From Angiostrongylus vasorum (Eukaryota > Nematoda > Chromadorea > Rhabditida > Metastrongylidae), in NCBI GenBank assembly GCA_018806985.1, contig JADANN010000202.1:2030001-2094000 (forward strand): DNA of 64,000 nucleotides, read 5' to 3'. The first letter of the stretch is position 1; every line of letters starts with the position of its first letter. This document shows, piece by piece, positions 37,078-50,603 of this stretch. The notes beneath the pieces are model-generated. The model saw nothing but the letters and a program-made list of their open reading frames with translations, did not search any database and was not told where the DNA came from. The translations under genes and the position numbers were made by a program.

Positions 37078-39821
37078 ATACGGGAAGTTTTAGTTACACC
37101 ATCTTCATGCTACTCCCACAATGCTCGTCGGCGCATTTCCAGAAACGTTCTTTTTTGTCTGCCTCTAATAGTTTCTTCTGCCTCTACCGATATAAATCTT
37201 CTTACAAAGATCCTCTGAAAATGGCATTCATTACTAGCCGTGTTAAGCCTGTTCCAGTGGGACCAGGCTTCAGTTTCCTCTTCTCGAGCAATTCCTTAGT
37301 GGTAATGAAGATGCGATCCGACTTCTAATGTGAAGAGGTGAGGCGAAATCGGCACAATTTCTAAGTTATTCAACAAGCAGCCAGTTGTTTTCGGTCCTTC
37401 TTTAACCTGCCAGTTATGTTAAGATAGGGTCTCGCTGCGAATATCTTGTCATGTGCAGTTGGATTTTTTCTTCTTAGTCGATGAGAAAAATTTTTTCCAG
37501 CTTATATCTGAATCGAATCTTTGCACGAAGAAGGGACTGGTCGGACGCAGTACAGAATAACGGGACTACCCATGTGTCAAATAGGTACATCTTCTGTTTG
37601 TCAGAATATGGTGGATGTTCGCAGGAGTCGTGCCGTTGGGAGACTCTCATGTCCAGCGGCGGCTTTCTTCCCCTGGAAAAACGAGTTTTCATGGAAGAGA
37701 CGTGCTGCAGAAAAGAGTCCTAAACATAGTTTCCAATCTCATTTTTTTTCCTTTTAATCTAGATTTCCTTAACATGCATCAGCTCTCGTTGATCCTTGCT
37801 ATTCCGACACTGAAATCCCTTACATCAAATTTATTACACGCTTAATCATTGCAGGTAGGTCCCTCCAGCTAACAGCAAAACGCATCTACTTTCCATTCAT
37901 CTGCCGCATCTAGCAGTTTATAGTGATCATCTCATGACGAAGTGGTTAAAAATGGAGTGCGCTCAAGCGAGAGAGAGGGTCTCGTACGAGTCGATAAGGT
38001 TGACAATGTGCGAGTAGATAACAAAACCCACACCACCGATATTTCGTAACGAGACGTTTTCTCTGCGGATGTTGGCCTTCCTGCATTTCGTTTCCTGTAT
38101 GACGCTCACATGAAATTTGATGCGAAGCTGCTTCAAAAAAGGCGTGAAGATCGGCATCCGAGGAAAGTGCAGTGGTATTACGCGTGCAGAGTAAGAAACA
38201 ATCTCCATGGCGCGTCGTGTGTTTGTTCTTCAGATCCGGTCCAAGTAACGTCGTGCGTAGCCCGAAATTTTGTGGCCTCTTTCCGATAGTTTCGCCAGAC
38301 GTTATAGACTGAAGCACTCAGTGTGAAGTAATGAGACTAGCTTATTGCTACTGGGTAATTTGCTCATCTTTCTAAGCTAGCAAGGGCGTTTCCAGATCTT
38401 CAGCACGACACAGACCCGAGGAATGGATTTTTTAGCAACCATTCCTTCGTTTGGTCTTCATATTGGTTGGTTCACATACGATATCAAGACCGAAATCAAA
38501 AGCGAAAGTAAGAATGAAAAATGGGAGACCTCAAGGACAATGTAGAACCGAAGCTCCATGATGATGATAGTCTGAAGGCTGATAAGCCGAAGTATGCATG
38601 ATAACAAAACGAATAGAACAAATGCTAGCTGGGACCGGCACGTCAAGTGAAAAATGGTTCTCTATGCATATACATTCGAATCTAGTTGATCAATATTCGT
38701 CCAGTAAATCGTCTTAGCAAAAAAATGGGTGCAGGATTAGGGAACTATTTCTCATTCCTTTCAAAAGCAGTGTCTCAGATCTCAGAGATCAGGACGGTTT
38801 GAGTGAGCTAAAACAAGCAGATAGCAGAAGTCCGAAAACCAACTACTTTTCGCAGACATCGATAAAGACCGTATATCACTGCTGATTTAGATCGAATGAC
38901 TTTTCAATCTTCGTTTTTCATCTAATTATCTGCCATATTTCCTTTTTTCTGCTTCTCCTTGTCTAAGCACGTATATTTTCTTGGCTTTGTTTCAGAATAA
39001 TGCGGGATTGTGAATAAAAGGTCAGATATTTATGCGAGCTATGAATTATGCTAATGTGCCCCCCCCCCTCCCTTTGAGACGGATGGGATCCACTCAAAAA
39101 TATTCGAGTTCATATGTAAATTTCTTGGAAGTGTTTTGACACATCTTCATAAGTTCTCCCTAACCTCTCCATTTCAATTGAATCACCAAGCTGAACGGTA
39201 ATGAACATTTAGTACATCTCCATACATGACATTAATCTGAACGACCTTCTCTGAAGAAGATTCTAATAAACGTGAATTTTCAAACTATGATTTGAGCATC
39301 GTAAAAAAGCTCTCCGTCTCAACACAATAAACAGAACAAGATTTTCTTCTGACATGTGTGACCAGCACAACTTAAGGAATTCGAATGAATATACGGACTG
39401 TCAAAGAATAAATCTACTCATGATTGATTTCTTCACGGACAGACCTCTGCGAATAATATTGCACATTGTTTACATCCTTGTTATCAATTATTGATTTTTC
39501 TGTCATCACAGAGAATTTTGTACACAACCAGCTTATCAGTAGTGTCACATAAATGGAAGAGTCTCCTGTGCTGGGCAGCTCGGATCACCTCTCAGCCATA
39601 ACGAGACCGTAAAGCATTGAGATGGGGTGGAAGTTCTCTGTATTGCTAACAGTTCCTTATCTAACCAGATTCTGTGCACAAAGATTAGTAACAAATTGAT
39701 TGTTTGACGAAAGGATAAAATTGAGACCTCTGTCCATATGTGAGAAACCCGTTGAAAAAGCTGAAGCAATTGTATCGTTGTAGTACGAATAGCTGATTTA
39801 GTCTATGATAAGGCAATTTTA
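37078..39821. other. Intergenic apart from the LINE fragment at 37.9-38.3 kb
   Basis: Frames up to 80 aa at 37.1-37.8 kb lie on both strands and are not recognised. A run of ten C occurs at 39059-39068. Confidence 0.5.
37946..38317 (-). pseudogene. LINE endonuclease N-terminal fragment
   Basis: Two minus-strand frames together cover the N-terminal endonuclease block of an RTE-type LINE: LSSDADLHAFFEAA, then in the other frame IKFHVSVIQETKCRKANI, NIGGVGFVIYSHIV and DSYETLSLA. The QETK segment holds the catalytic Glu of the AP-endonuclease-like fold. At least one frameshift separates the frames. It lies about 1.2 kb beyond the 5' end of the RT remnant at 35.2-36.7 kb on the same strand; one original element split by other DNA is possible but unproven. 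Confidence 0.75.
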
Positions 39822-39831
39822 TGTCTAATAG

Positions 39832-40108
39832 GGGCGCAGTGGTTGGAGGCGCCACTGCGACGCACACGTGGAGTCGATCCCCGCGCCCATGGCTCACCAA
39901 GCCTTTCATCGCTCCTGGGTCAGCAAATTGGTAGAAGACTTTTCTGGGAGGATAGCAGCACTGACTCGATACATCGGTAGGCCACCGCAAGTAATTGTAA
40001 AAGCCAGATATGCATTCATTCACCTCCAGCGATACTTAATGAAGTCGAATGCATGGCGCATCCCTCTGGGATTGATCAACGCCGAGAGCTTTATCCTTTA
40101 TCCCTTTC
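39832..40108 (+). repeat. Family A SINE, copy 7
   Basis: Near full length (277 bp), flanked by TGTCTAATAG (39822-39831) and TGTCTAGTAG (40109-40118), a 10 bp duplication with one mismatch. Head GGGCGCAGTGGTTGGAGGC (A box) then GGAGTCGATCCCCGC (B box). Tail TTTATCC repeats. Confidence 0.88.
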
Positions 40109-40118
40109 TGTCTAGTAG

Positions 40119-41473
40119 AAAGCTTTCTCTCGATGATAACCTACTGCTGAACTCCAATTGTTTCTCTGACTTTAATCACTAGTGTTTATTTTCCGTTGTT
40201 TGGCTTATGTCCATAAAACATGCAGAGAACAAATGTTTTGAATGTTTTCTCTTGGTGAAAAATCACTGACGAAGAACCGTTTTGTTGGCTTCTTCGCTCA
40301 GTTCTCGTCACTACATTGATTGTCGCAGCTGTTCATCACGGAAACGACCGCATAGCGTTTTTGTCTTCATCGAAAATACCCGCCACTTAACTAGTACTTT
40401 TCATGAAGTGCACGCTTCCAGCACTTTACCAGTTTTATCGATTCGCCATCTGTTCTCTGAAAACAAGTCAGTTTTCTTAGACGGAAGAAATGAAATAAAA
40501 CTGAGACGCTTTTATTGCTTACTCTCCATCCCTCATGAAATCTTTCCGGCCGAAAACTTTCTCTCATTTGCAAGCGGGTGTCGATCGCCCGCTATCCGAC
40601 CGAATGGAGTCGTTCCGACACGAGTGTCGTCTGTGATTTGTTTCCATTTTCGTCTTCCAGTGTTTTTTTTCTTCATTTCCTGTAAATGTGTAGTACACGA
40701 ATATAGCAGAAAAAAGAAAGATACATTAGGAAAGTTACTATCTTCTTCGTCGTAATCTTTCGTTTTGTTGTAAAAGTTGATCCTATGGTTAATTGAAAGA
40801 GTTGAAGTCACAAGCGTAAAGACATTCCAAGTGCTTTTCGTCATTCATCGACAAACGTTTTTTGTGCAAAGAAATGTCGCCAATCATAATTACCCAATCT
40901 GATCGATTCTTTTTCAAATTTGTACGTAAAGAAAAAACAGTACGTCCTACTTTTTAGACTCTTCTCAGTTCCGGGAACTTGTAGGAATTCTGTCTTTTCT
41001 GTGTTCTTTTTGCTGACAATCTGATAAAACGGCTAACGAGAGCTTGGAACCTCTTTACTTTTTCAACAGAAAAAACCTACCGTTTTCCCTTATTATACAC
41101 ATTGTATTGCAGATTTAGCATACATTTATTTCTTACTTGCTGCCGGACTTACTCTACGGATCCCAGTTATTCCATGAAAATTCTACAACATAGTAGATCG
41201 GCCGTTTCCTTTACGAATCGCTGCTTGGCCACATTTCAAGCAGTTCGACTGAACACCAACTGCGTGCTGTCATGATCGATCAGCTCAGAATTATCAGCAA
41301 ACAGCAACAGATAAGAGACTGAGCTGATCTGTTGACCAGCTGACTGCCCTGATCACCTCAAAAAACAAATCCATACTCATCGTCTCAAACAGTTATAATT
41401 TTAAAATTCACTTATAGGAACAAAAAAGTCCATTCACTAATATTAAATTGTACTAAGGTAGCCAATACACTTT
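40119..41473. other. Intergenic with one unrecognised 157 aa frame
   Basis: The plus frame 40282-40755 (157 aa, Ser/Phe-rich) overlaps minus frames of 60 and 103 aa. It has no signal, domain or splice support. Confidence 0.4.
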
Positions 41474-41838
41474 TTTTTCACATGACCTGTCTTTCACATC
41501 TACTGTGTGAATATCTGTACTTCTTCCATTCGATTCAGTTCCCCGCATCCGTCATCCATAACGCCTTTCAAGTTTTTGCGTCTGTGATCGGCTGCTACTT
41601 GAGAATTTTCTTTCCATCATGAATGTCGCTAAATACTGGTTGAGTCGATTCTACCCAGATTCCTAATACAGTCAGGCTTCTGTGTACCCAAATGGATAGC
41701 AGACAGCGGGCTTTTCCCAATCTGCTACCAATTTCCCGACCCAGGAGAGATAAGAGGCTTGCTAAGCTCGATGCAGAGTCGAACTAGCACGGCGCTCATG
41801 ATGATCGGCATCACTACCACTCCCGTACCCCTCCGTCT
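41474..41838 (-). repeat. Family D SINE, copy with full-length body
   Basis: The left end, ACATGACCTGTCTTTCACATC, is the tail side; CATGAATGTCGCTAAATACTGG and CAATTTCCCGACCCAGGAG are body; GTCGAACTAGCACGGCGCTCATGAT is the inverse B-box region and head. Diverged from the next copy. Confidence 0.75.
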
Positions 41839-42171
41839 ATAATGGATATGTTATTAAATAAATACATGAACAAAAAAGATATCTACACCTCTACATACGA
41901 ACTTCCTCAAGTGTTTTTAACTTATTAATAGTTTTCTTTTCCCACAAGTGTACACTAATCAAATGGAATTATTGTAGGAAGGTTCATGGAAGTAAGCTTT
42001 AAATAATTTCCGAGAAAAACTTCCTCTATTAATTAAGGATGCAAAAAAGAAAACTGGTAGTGGAGTTAATGATCAACTAGTTTTGCAACCTTGTTTGGGA
42101 ATTCATTTTTACTTCATAGTCTATTTGAATCCCTTTAACGAAAACATTTGATTTGGCAATTATTATTACTA

Positions 42172-42548
42172 TTCAAAACTTATTTTATTTGATCCGTCTT
42201 CACGTCTACTGTGCGGATGGCGGATCCCGGCATTTCTCACATTCGATTCGTTTCCTCGCGTCCATTGTCCACGAAGATCTACCAACTTTTACGTGTGGCT
42301 TCGGTTGCTGCTTGAGGATTTTCATTTCATCTCGAATGTCGTAGAACGCTGGTCGAGTACTTCTCCCTGGAGTCCTGCGATAGCCGAGCTGGAGCGTTCC
42401 CAGTTAGATTGCAGAGAGCGGTTTTTTTTACCAGACAAGTGCGGCACCAATTTTCCGACCCCGGGGGGATAAGAGGCTCGGTTAGCCTGGAACGGAATCG
42501 AACTAGCACCATGCTCATGATAACGGACTGTCTTATCCGTCCCTAATT
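42172..42548 (-). repeat. Family D SINE, well-preserved copy
   Basis: Tail side TTATTTTATTTGATCCGTCTTCACG at the left; head at the right reads, on the minus strand, ACGGATAAGACAGTCCG, then CTAGTTCGATTCCGTTCC (a good B box). It lies about 330 bp from, and in the same orientation as, the copy at 41474. Confidence 0.85.
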
Positions 42549-43277
42549 CAAAATTAACTCGATTTAAATCATGTGCCGTCATGGTACTTTGAGTTTGTAG
42601 ACGACACCTTCAATAAATTGGGCGATGCTTGACAACAAAAATGACAGGTCTTTATTTTCATAAGTGAATACTCTAAACACTTCACGTAGAAGTGTCTAGT
42701 TTGAAACCTGGCTAGTCAGGAAAGAATCGAACTTACGACGATCACGACAGCACCTCAATCTGAATGCTTTGTGGCATTTTTTGCTGACATAAAAGAAAAT
42801 GAATTTTACCCCAATCTTGCTCTTAAGTGATCCCATCTACCTGGAAATGCTAATCATCGAACAACTGAAAGTTTCAGCTGAAATAACATACTGCTTTCAT
42901 AATCTGGCTTGGTAGCTGCCCTTTGCGTGTGGCCTCGTTTGTCGTTCACTGTTCATTTGAAGACCGGCTGCAAGAAAAACTGAGGACACGAATGTCAGCG
43001 CTAATGGATCTGCAACCCCGTCGATGATTCGGTTGTTATTCCTTCCCTCGATATCGAACAAGTCCTTCGCAAATTTCAATACGTGCAAAAATAAGAATAC
43101 TTGTTTTCTGATTGTTTAGCAAACGTTTCGAGCGGACATCCAGTAAAGTTTCTGGTGGAATTTGAACTCATGGATATGCAGAATATAATTCACATTAACA
43201 CAAACATATCCATGCACGCATTCTTACTGTACTTAATAACATTGCTATACAAAGATGTATGCATGTCTTATATAGAA

Positions 43278-43556
43278 GATAAACGATAAAGCCCTCGGCG
43301 TTGATCAATCTTTGAGGGATACGCCATGCATTCGGCATCATTTAGCATCGTTGGTGGTAACTGAATGCACATCTGGCCTTTATAATGACTTGTGGTGGCC
43401 CACCAATGTATCGCATCAGTGCTGCTATACTCCCAGAAAAGTCTGGCACCAAATTCCCCACTATGTAGGGATGGAAGACTTGGTGGGCCTGGGGCGCAAG
43501 GATCGATCCCATGTGTATTGCACGGCGCCTTTGACCACTGCGCAACACGCGCCCCT
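43278..43556 (-). repeat. Family A SINE, copy 8
   Basis: Tail GATAAACGATAAAGCCCTCGG (two GATAAA-type units) at the left, head GGCGCCTTTGACCACTGCGCA at the right. No clear duplication. Confidence 0.82.
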
Positions 43557-43584
43557 ATATATTATACATACTACACGTATATGC

Positions 43585-44931
<1,347 letters not shown>

Positions 44932-45175
44932 AGATAAAGTTCTCGGCGTTGATCAATCCCCGAGGGATTCGCCATGCATTCGACTTCGTTAGGCGTCGTT
45001 GGAGGTGATTGAATGCATATCTGCCCTAATGACTCGTGGTGCCCTACCGATGTATCGACTCAACGCTGCTATCCTACTAGACAAATACCTGGTAGGAAGG
45101 CTTGGTGAGCCTAGGGTGCGGGATCGAATCCATGTGCATTGCGGGGCGCCTCTAACCACTGCGCTAGTCGCATCC
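44932..45175 (-). repeat. Family A SINE, copy 9
   Basis: Minus copy with an internal deletion around 45090 (the CCAATTTGCCGACCCC segment is missing). Head GGGGCGCCTCTAACCACTGCG at the right keeps the A-box region. Confidence 0.78.
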
Positions 45176-47264
45176 CGCTTGCCATCAGGAATCTCAGCCA
45201 ATCCTAAACCTGCGTCACAGTTATGGCATTTTAGAGTTCAGTAGGCTATCTGTGGCTGCCTATTCGCGAAAAACGGTAAGAATAAAAGGCCTCATATCAA
45301 GAGTGTGATGTTCCTAAACCAGATGAATTGCGACAAGGACGAATGTAAAATTTATTGGTAGACGCTTGACAATTTGGTAACTAATGGGGTTAAGGGTGAC
45401 TCTACGGAGAGAGAGGAAGAAATCTTTTCCAACACACATAGAGAGACCAGACTACACATCGAAAATCACAATAAAAGGAGCAGGTTGTTAATTGGTGCGC
45501 GTTGTAGTTCCGGTCGGCGAAATATTAGGCGTGTTTAAAACAAAGATGTTGTAAATACAGAATGATTGTCGTTATCGTCGACGTTTTGTTTATAAGTTTG
45601 CAATAAGTTGAGTATTATTAAGTAGCCGTGGTCTCTAAATATGTAGTTAGTTACTCTACCAAACTCGGAATCCACGGACACTCGAAGACTTAGAAGAAGA
45701 TTTTCGTTCCTTCCAGTACTGAAAATATGTTCGGAACAATCCCCCGTCCCTTTTTTTTTGTTAAGTCATAGCACTCGTATTTAGCTGACAACCCTTCTAA
45801 ACAATTCCGTATGCTTTGGTTTTTTGGAATCAAGGGACCAGTTAGAAACTGCATCAAGATTATTTACGTCTTTTAAAACGTTTAATGGAAACCTCACATT
45901 AGTGCCTGCTCAGGGTTACGTTACATTGTTGTGGTTAAGCAGTTAACTCTATTCTTATTTTTGAGCTTCATTCTGACTGCTGTAATCGATAAATTGATAC
46001 TAGGATACTTGGATGGCCCGTCTTCACTGGTTATGCGGGCCCCAGCACAATTTCCAATTTTTTCGGAGTTTTGCTGGTCTAGCTATTGTGGTTCCCTGAA
46101 ATCCCGAGGTCAGCCAGGCCAAAGGCTGCCCCAAGTCGTTGACACCATAAGCAGTCACTGCTCTTGTGTATCAGAGGGAGATTTGCCACCATGCGACTAA
46201 TTTGATAACAGGACGGTGGTTTATCCTGGCATTGGTTTACTCTTAGCTGGGCTTCCTGATAGAACCGGCGGACTCCTTCTCAGCTTGGGGAGAACCTGCC
46301 AGGGGGGATGATTCCCCCCGCTGTAGACTCCTAGGAGCACCTTCTAGCCACGATGAGGCGGTAAACCGTTGGAAGGGTAATCGATAACTAGCCTAGACTT
46401 TTGGAATTACGCAGTAGAAATTAGTGAACTAAGCTATCGAATTATAGTTCTTCTCTTTGGATTTAGGAAATCTGTTAACAAATCGGTTAGATAATGTAGT
46501 CACTTGATACTTGCATGGTCGATAGCCCCAATGAATTGTGCGCGTTCATCACAATCCTATTGCTTTTCGTTCCCTTACGATTATTTGCACGAGCAGCAGT
46601 TTAACACATTCGAAAACCGTCCATCTACCGTGTGGGAGGTCGTACTGGCCAACATTTCCGTTTCTCCAAGTGTTCACTATCACCTAGTTCTTGAAAATTT
46701 ACTCTAGGTAGATGGCTAACTACCGTAGTCGTAAGATCATCGGAAATCTCTCCGTTCTCTTCGTTCCATTCCGATTAGTGCACACGTTAATGATTAGTTC
46801 CGAGCATGATGTCTGTGAATATCGTTCCATTGTGAATAAATCGTTTCCAGCTGTGAACAGAGGACGTTGATGTGAGCCACAAAAACGTCTGGCCGTCGTG
46901 AAGAGAGTCGTCTCTTTCGGGAGGTCTACATATTTCTGCTTGTCCATCATTCGCACTTCTTACTATCATGTATCATCGCGATCCATTATCTAAGGCAGTA
47001 TGGTGTGACTGTGGTCGAATTTCACTTTTCCGTCCTGATTATTAGTAGAGAGCAAACCAGCGTCAAAGTCTATTGCTGTGCTGACAAATAACCCAGTTCC
47101 ACGGAGTAGATAAGTCTCCCTTTCATCCACAAAGGCAAAATGTTTTTCTGGTGACAGCAACATATCAGATTCAATAAATTATATACTTGAGGACGGGTCA
47201 AGATGATACAACCGGTTAGAAACGATGATATCTCGGCTTGCAAAAAGTCGCTGGTATCGGAGAT
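45176..47264. other. Intergenic apart from family B copy 8
   Basis: No exon or further repeat recognised on either side of the element at 45993-46376. Confidence 0.45.
45993..46376 (+). repeat. Family B retroposon, copy 8
   Basis: A 384 bp element with a perfect 11 bp duplication GTAATCGATAA (45982-45992 and 46377-46387). Full set of family landmarks from GGCCCGTCTTCACTGG to GGCGGTAAACCGTTGGAAG. Confidence 0.92.
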
Positions 47265-47545
47265 AAAAGGATAAAGCTTTCGGCGTTGATGAATCCCTGA
47301 GGGATGCGCTATGCATTCAACTTCATTAGGCATGGGTAGAGGTGACTGAATGCATATCTAACCTATACGATGACTCGCGGTGGCCTGCCCGAGCATCGAA
47401 TCAGTGCTGCTACCCTCGCAGACAAATCTGGTACGAATTAGCCTACCCCCGGAGAGATGGAAGCTTTGATAAACCCCGGGGTGTGTAATCGAATCTACTA
47501 CCATGTATGTATCGAAGGGCACCTCTAATCACTCGCGACCCATAA
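47265..47545 (-). repeat. Family A SINE, copy 10 (diverged)
   Basis: Tail AAAAGGATAAAGCTTTCGGCG at the left, head GGGCACCTCTAATCACTCGCG at the right. Flanks GTATCGGAG and GTATCAGAA may be a decayed duplication. Confidence 0.75.
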
Positions 47546-47798
47546 AATTCCAGTATCAGAAGTACTGGAGGGGGAGCAAAGAATCCTAGACACGCTACGA
47601 AGACTGCTTCTTGCTCCGCACGTACTTATAACATAGAAACAACCTTCTCGGATCTACCTTTACGCTGTTCCAGATGCCATTAGGGACATATTTCGAATGA
47701 TCGCCTGGCAGCTCGTTTTTTCTATCTGCAGACAGGAGGTCGCTTTCTGAAATATAAGAGTCTCTTGTTGCTATTACTCTAGCATAGTCGAAACCAAC

Positions 47799-48099
47799 CA
47801 CAAGGATGCAGAGATATGAGCAAAACCTGAAGCTGCAGATGGGCTTAGAACCCGCGATTACCCTTACCGAGGCCCACGTGCTATCCATCACACCAATCGA
47901 GGCCTTTGCTTTGCCTTTCTATTAGCCATGTTTTTACTAAAGACTTTTGCTTTTTTATAAAAAACATGGCCAAGAGAAAGGCAAAGCAAAGGCGTCGGTT
48001 GGTGTGGTGGATAGCCCATGAGCTTCTAATGAAGGTAATCGTGGGTTCGAAGCCCAGGTTTTCCGAGTTTTGCTCATATCTCACCATTCTTATGGTTTA
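47799..48099. repeat. Family C foldback pair (long inverted repeat)
   Basis: Two family C 3' halves in inverted orientation: about 47799-47928 (minus) and 47965-48099 (plus), separated by about 40 bp. The inner ends are GAGGCCTTTGCTTTGCC and GGCAAAGCAAAGGCG; the outer ends AACCACAAGGATGCAG and CACCATTCTTATGGTTT. Each arm holds a B-box-like core (GGGTTCGAAGCCC in the right arm). Confidence 0.85.
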
Positions 48100-49949
48100 G
48101 ATAAGCTAGATAAGAATAAGATAATAGGAATAAGCGGCAAGTTAAAAAGCCAAAACATAATCGAGTCTATTCTTGCAAAAAACAAGGCGATGACCACTGA
48201 TCGATATCATCGTTCTGTAATAATTTTAATCATTACATTTGTGTTCAAAGAAATCGTTCCACAGCGTGACCAGTATTACTATCTATCACTAGCTCCTAAG
48301 AATGTAGAATCTTCTGGATGCTCATCACTTGGACCTCGTATAGTTAAGAAGTGAACAAAAAATGTATCGTTCTCCTTTAAGACTTAGGAGTGATTACCAA
48401 AGCGTCTCTTCTGTAGGTGCCTCTTGAGAGCCTTGAGAATCTGAAGGTATGAATTCAGAAGAACGGCCTATTCAGAAGCGATCATATTATATCATAACGT
48501 TGCTATCTAATTCTTCAGAACTTTTCGGCAATTGAGCTGATTTAGGTGGTTAATTATGTTCGATAGGTTTCAAGATAAGTCCGAGCATTAAAAACATACC
48601 AATTTAAAATATTTCGGAATATTCCGACCAAGCTAACAGTGGTGATTGCCGATGTTCTCTGCAATGAGAATTGTGACGACATAGGAATGGAGACAACACA
48701 GAAAAGACACATTCTTCACAAAGGTCATTCCAGTAGGTACACCAACAACTTGTAGCTAAACCAAATCCAAATCAGTTGAATAGATGGGACTCCTATAAGC
48801 GTCCTATTTCAAGCCGATCAACGATTTAAAAAGCTCCTTGGTACGTCAGAAAAAAGTTCTATCCTTCCTACTGCTCGTCGATCTCAGAATGGATTGGACT
48901 TATAACAACTGACGAATCCTAGTTGACTGTTGCTTTAAATGTTCCTCGATGTTACACCTCTTTCTTTGCTCACTTACCTTCGTTTATGAAATAAAAACCT
49001 GTACGGTGACTACAACTGGTAATGAACGGTCTCGATTGGAATGAATACGATATTCGCAATACTGAGAAATTTTCACGGCACCATCGTTTACGGAGAAGTC
49101 GTTACTTTAGAGAACTAATAGTGGAGCAAAAACAATGCTCATGAAACTCTAGCAAGCGCGAATTAGGACTTTATTTACTCAGACACTTAGCTGACATGTC
49201 TACATGTGCCATGCTGGTCCGAGCAGTTAGTTCTTCTATTCATTTCTTTGTCTTGTGGCTACCACTTATGGAAGAGGTCCGGCTTGAGCATGGATCCGTA
49301 TGGAATTAGAGGATCCGTGGACTTCTGTCTTCATTAAGATGCTGAGTACCCTCGTGGAATTCTTATCAGACAACCGTGTGAAGGCGTTCTCAGGTCGTCA
49401 TCACAATCAGTCACCGGCTTCTGTGTATTGGAGAGAGATTTGCCACCTTATGATTCGGATTTCTCCACAACAGCATCAATCTCTTCAGCGGCAGCGAAAT
49501 CTGTGACCGAGGTTGATGTAAGAAATTAAATACGCAGAATACGTATGGCAGTGCAAATAAATTGAGAAAAGACGTAGTCGTGAAAGCCTATAGAGTGCAC
49601 TTGAGAGCGAATCAGACCATGGGTTCTCGGAGTGTGCAGACCACGCCTTATCTGTACCCTAGCACATTCAGTGAATATGATGAATGTTTTGGGTTTGGAA
49701 CCGTGCAGGAGACGGAAATTGTGTCGCACGCAGTCAACGGTCCTAGATCTCCGGCTATGCCATGCATGTGTCATGTTAATGTTTCCGATCTTGAGGTGTT
49801 TTTGCGTCATTTTCAAAGCAGCAACCAGCTAAATTACTTTGCAAAAGATCGCTGATAAAGAGAAGCATTCTAGAAATATTCCTATATTATCTCCACATCT
49901 GATTGAAGAAGGATTTTCGTCATCTCGACAACTATCTGATAAAGATAAT
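48100..49949. other. Intergenic, mostly featureless
   Basis: A more GC-rich patch at 49.56-49.82 kb is open on both strands (97 aa plus, 96 aa minus) without recognisable motifs. A diverged family B copy precedes it. Confidence 0.45.
49275..49500 (+). repeat. Family B element, highly diverged
   Basis: Only scattered matches: CAGGTCGTCATCACAATCAG, CTTCTGTGTATTGGAGAGAG and ATTTGCCACC. Limits are rough. Confidence 0.4.
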
Positions 49950-50190
49950 TATGCTGAGATATTTGCAAAACTCCGAATCGATGGTATCTGCGTTAAGGAT
50001 CGAACACGCTATTACTCTTTCTGGGGGCTAGAGCGTTCACCATCACACCAGGCAAGTCCTGAATACCGATAGCAGGAGTAGGACTCACATGGTGTGGTGG
50101 TGAACCCGTTATCCCTCAAAAAGAGTAATAGAGTGTTCGATCCCCACCTCAGGCAGAGCGGTCTTGAATTTTGCAAATATCTCAGCATCA
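49950..50190. repeat. Family C foldback pair
   Basis: Left arm 49952-50055 (minus) begins GCTGAGATATTTGCAAAACT; right arm 50089-50190 (plus) ends TTTTGCAAATATCTCAGC. Arms about 100 bp, spacer about 33 bp. The family's 3' flank (TTATGGTTATATTTCACATA ... GGCAGTAAGTAAAA) follows to about 50245. Confidence 0.85.
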
Positions 50191-50337
50191 TTATGGTTAT
50201 ATTTCACATAATACCCTGCCATTAAAAAAGAATAGGCAGTAAGTAAAAGTGACGACATACCTGGTAAAGGTTTAATGGCTTTATACCTCGATCGCTGCTT
50301 CACACTATTCCAACTCTATATCTTGGTTAATTGTCAA

Positions 50338-50603
50338 GGGTGCGTGTGGTGCAGTGGTTGGAGGCGCCCTGCAACACACACGTGGTGGCCCACCAAGCCC
50401 TCCATCCCTCCGGGGTCGGCAAATTAGTACCAGGCCTGTCTGGGAGGATAGCAGCACCGGCTCGATACATCGGAAGGCCACCACAAGTCATTGTAAAGGC
50501 CGGATATGCATTCAATCACCTCCAAACGATGCTTAATGAAGTCGAATGCATGAGGCATCCCTCAGGGGATTAATCAACGCCGAAAGCTTTATCTTTTTAT
50601 CTT
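50338..50603 (+). repeat. Family A SINE, copy 11
   Basis: Well preserved: GTGTGGTGCAGTGGTTGGAG (A box), then a shortened region where the GGATCGATCC core has been lost, body, and tail TTTATCTTTTTATCTTTG. GTTAATT lies just outside the tail and upstream of the head, a possible duplication. Confidence 0.82.

Noticed and set aside
40282..40755. 157 aa open frame, the longest unexplained one
   Set aside because: No motif, signal peptide or splice support; opposing frames overlap it and chance alone predicts about one such frame here.
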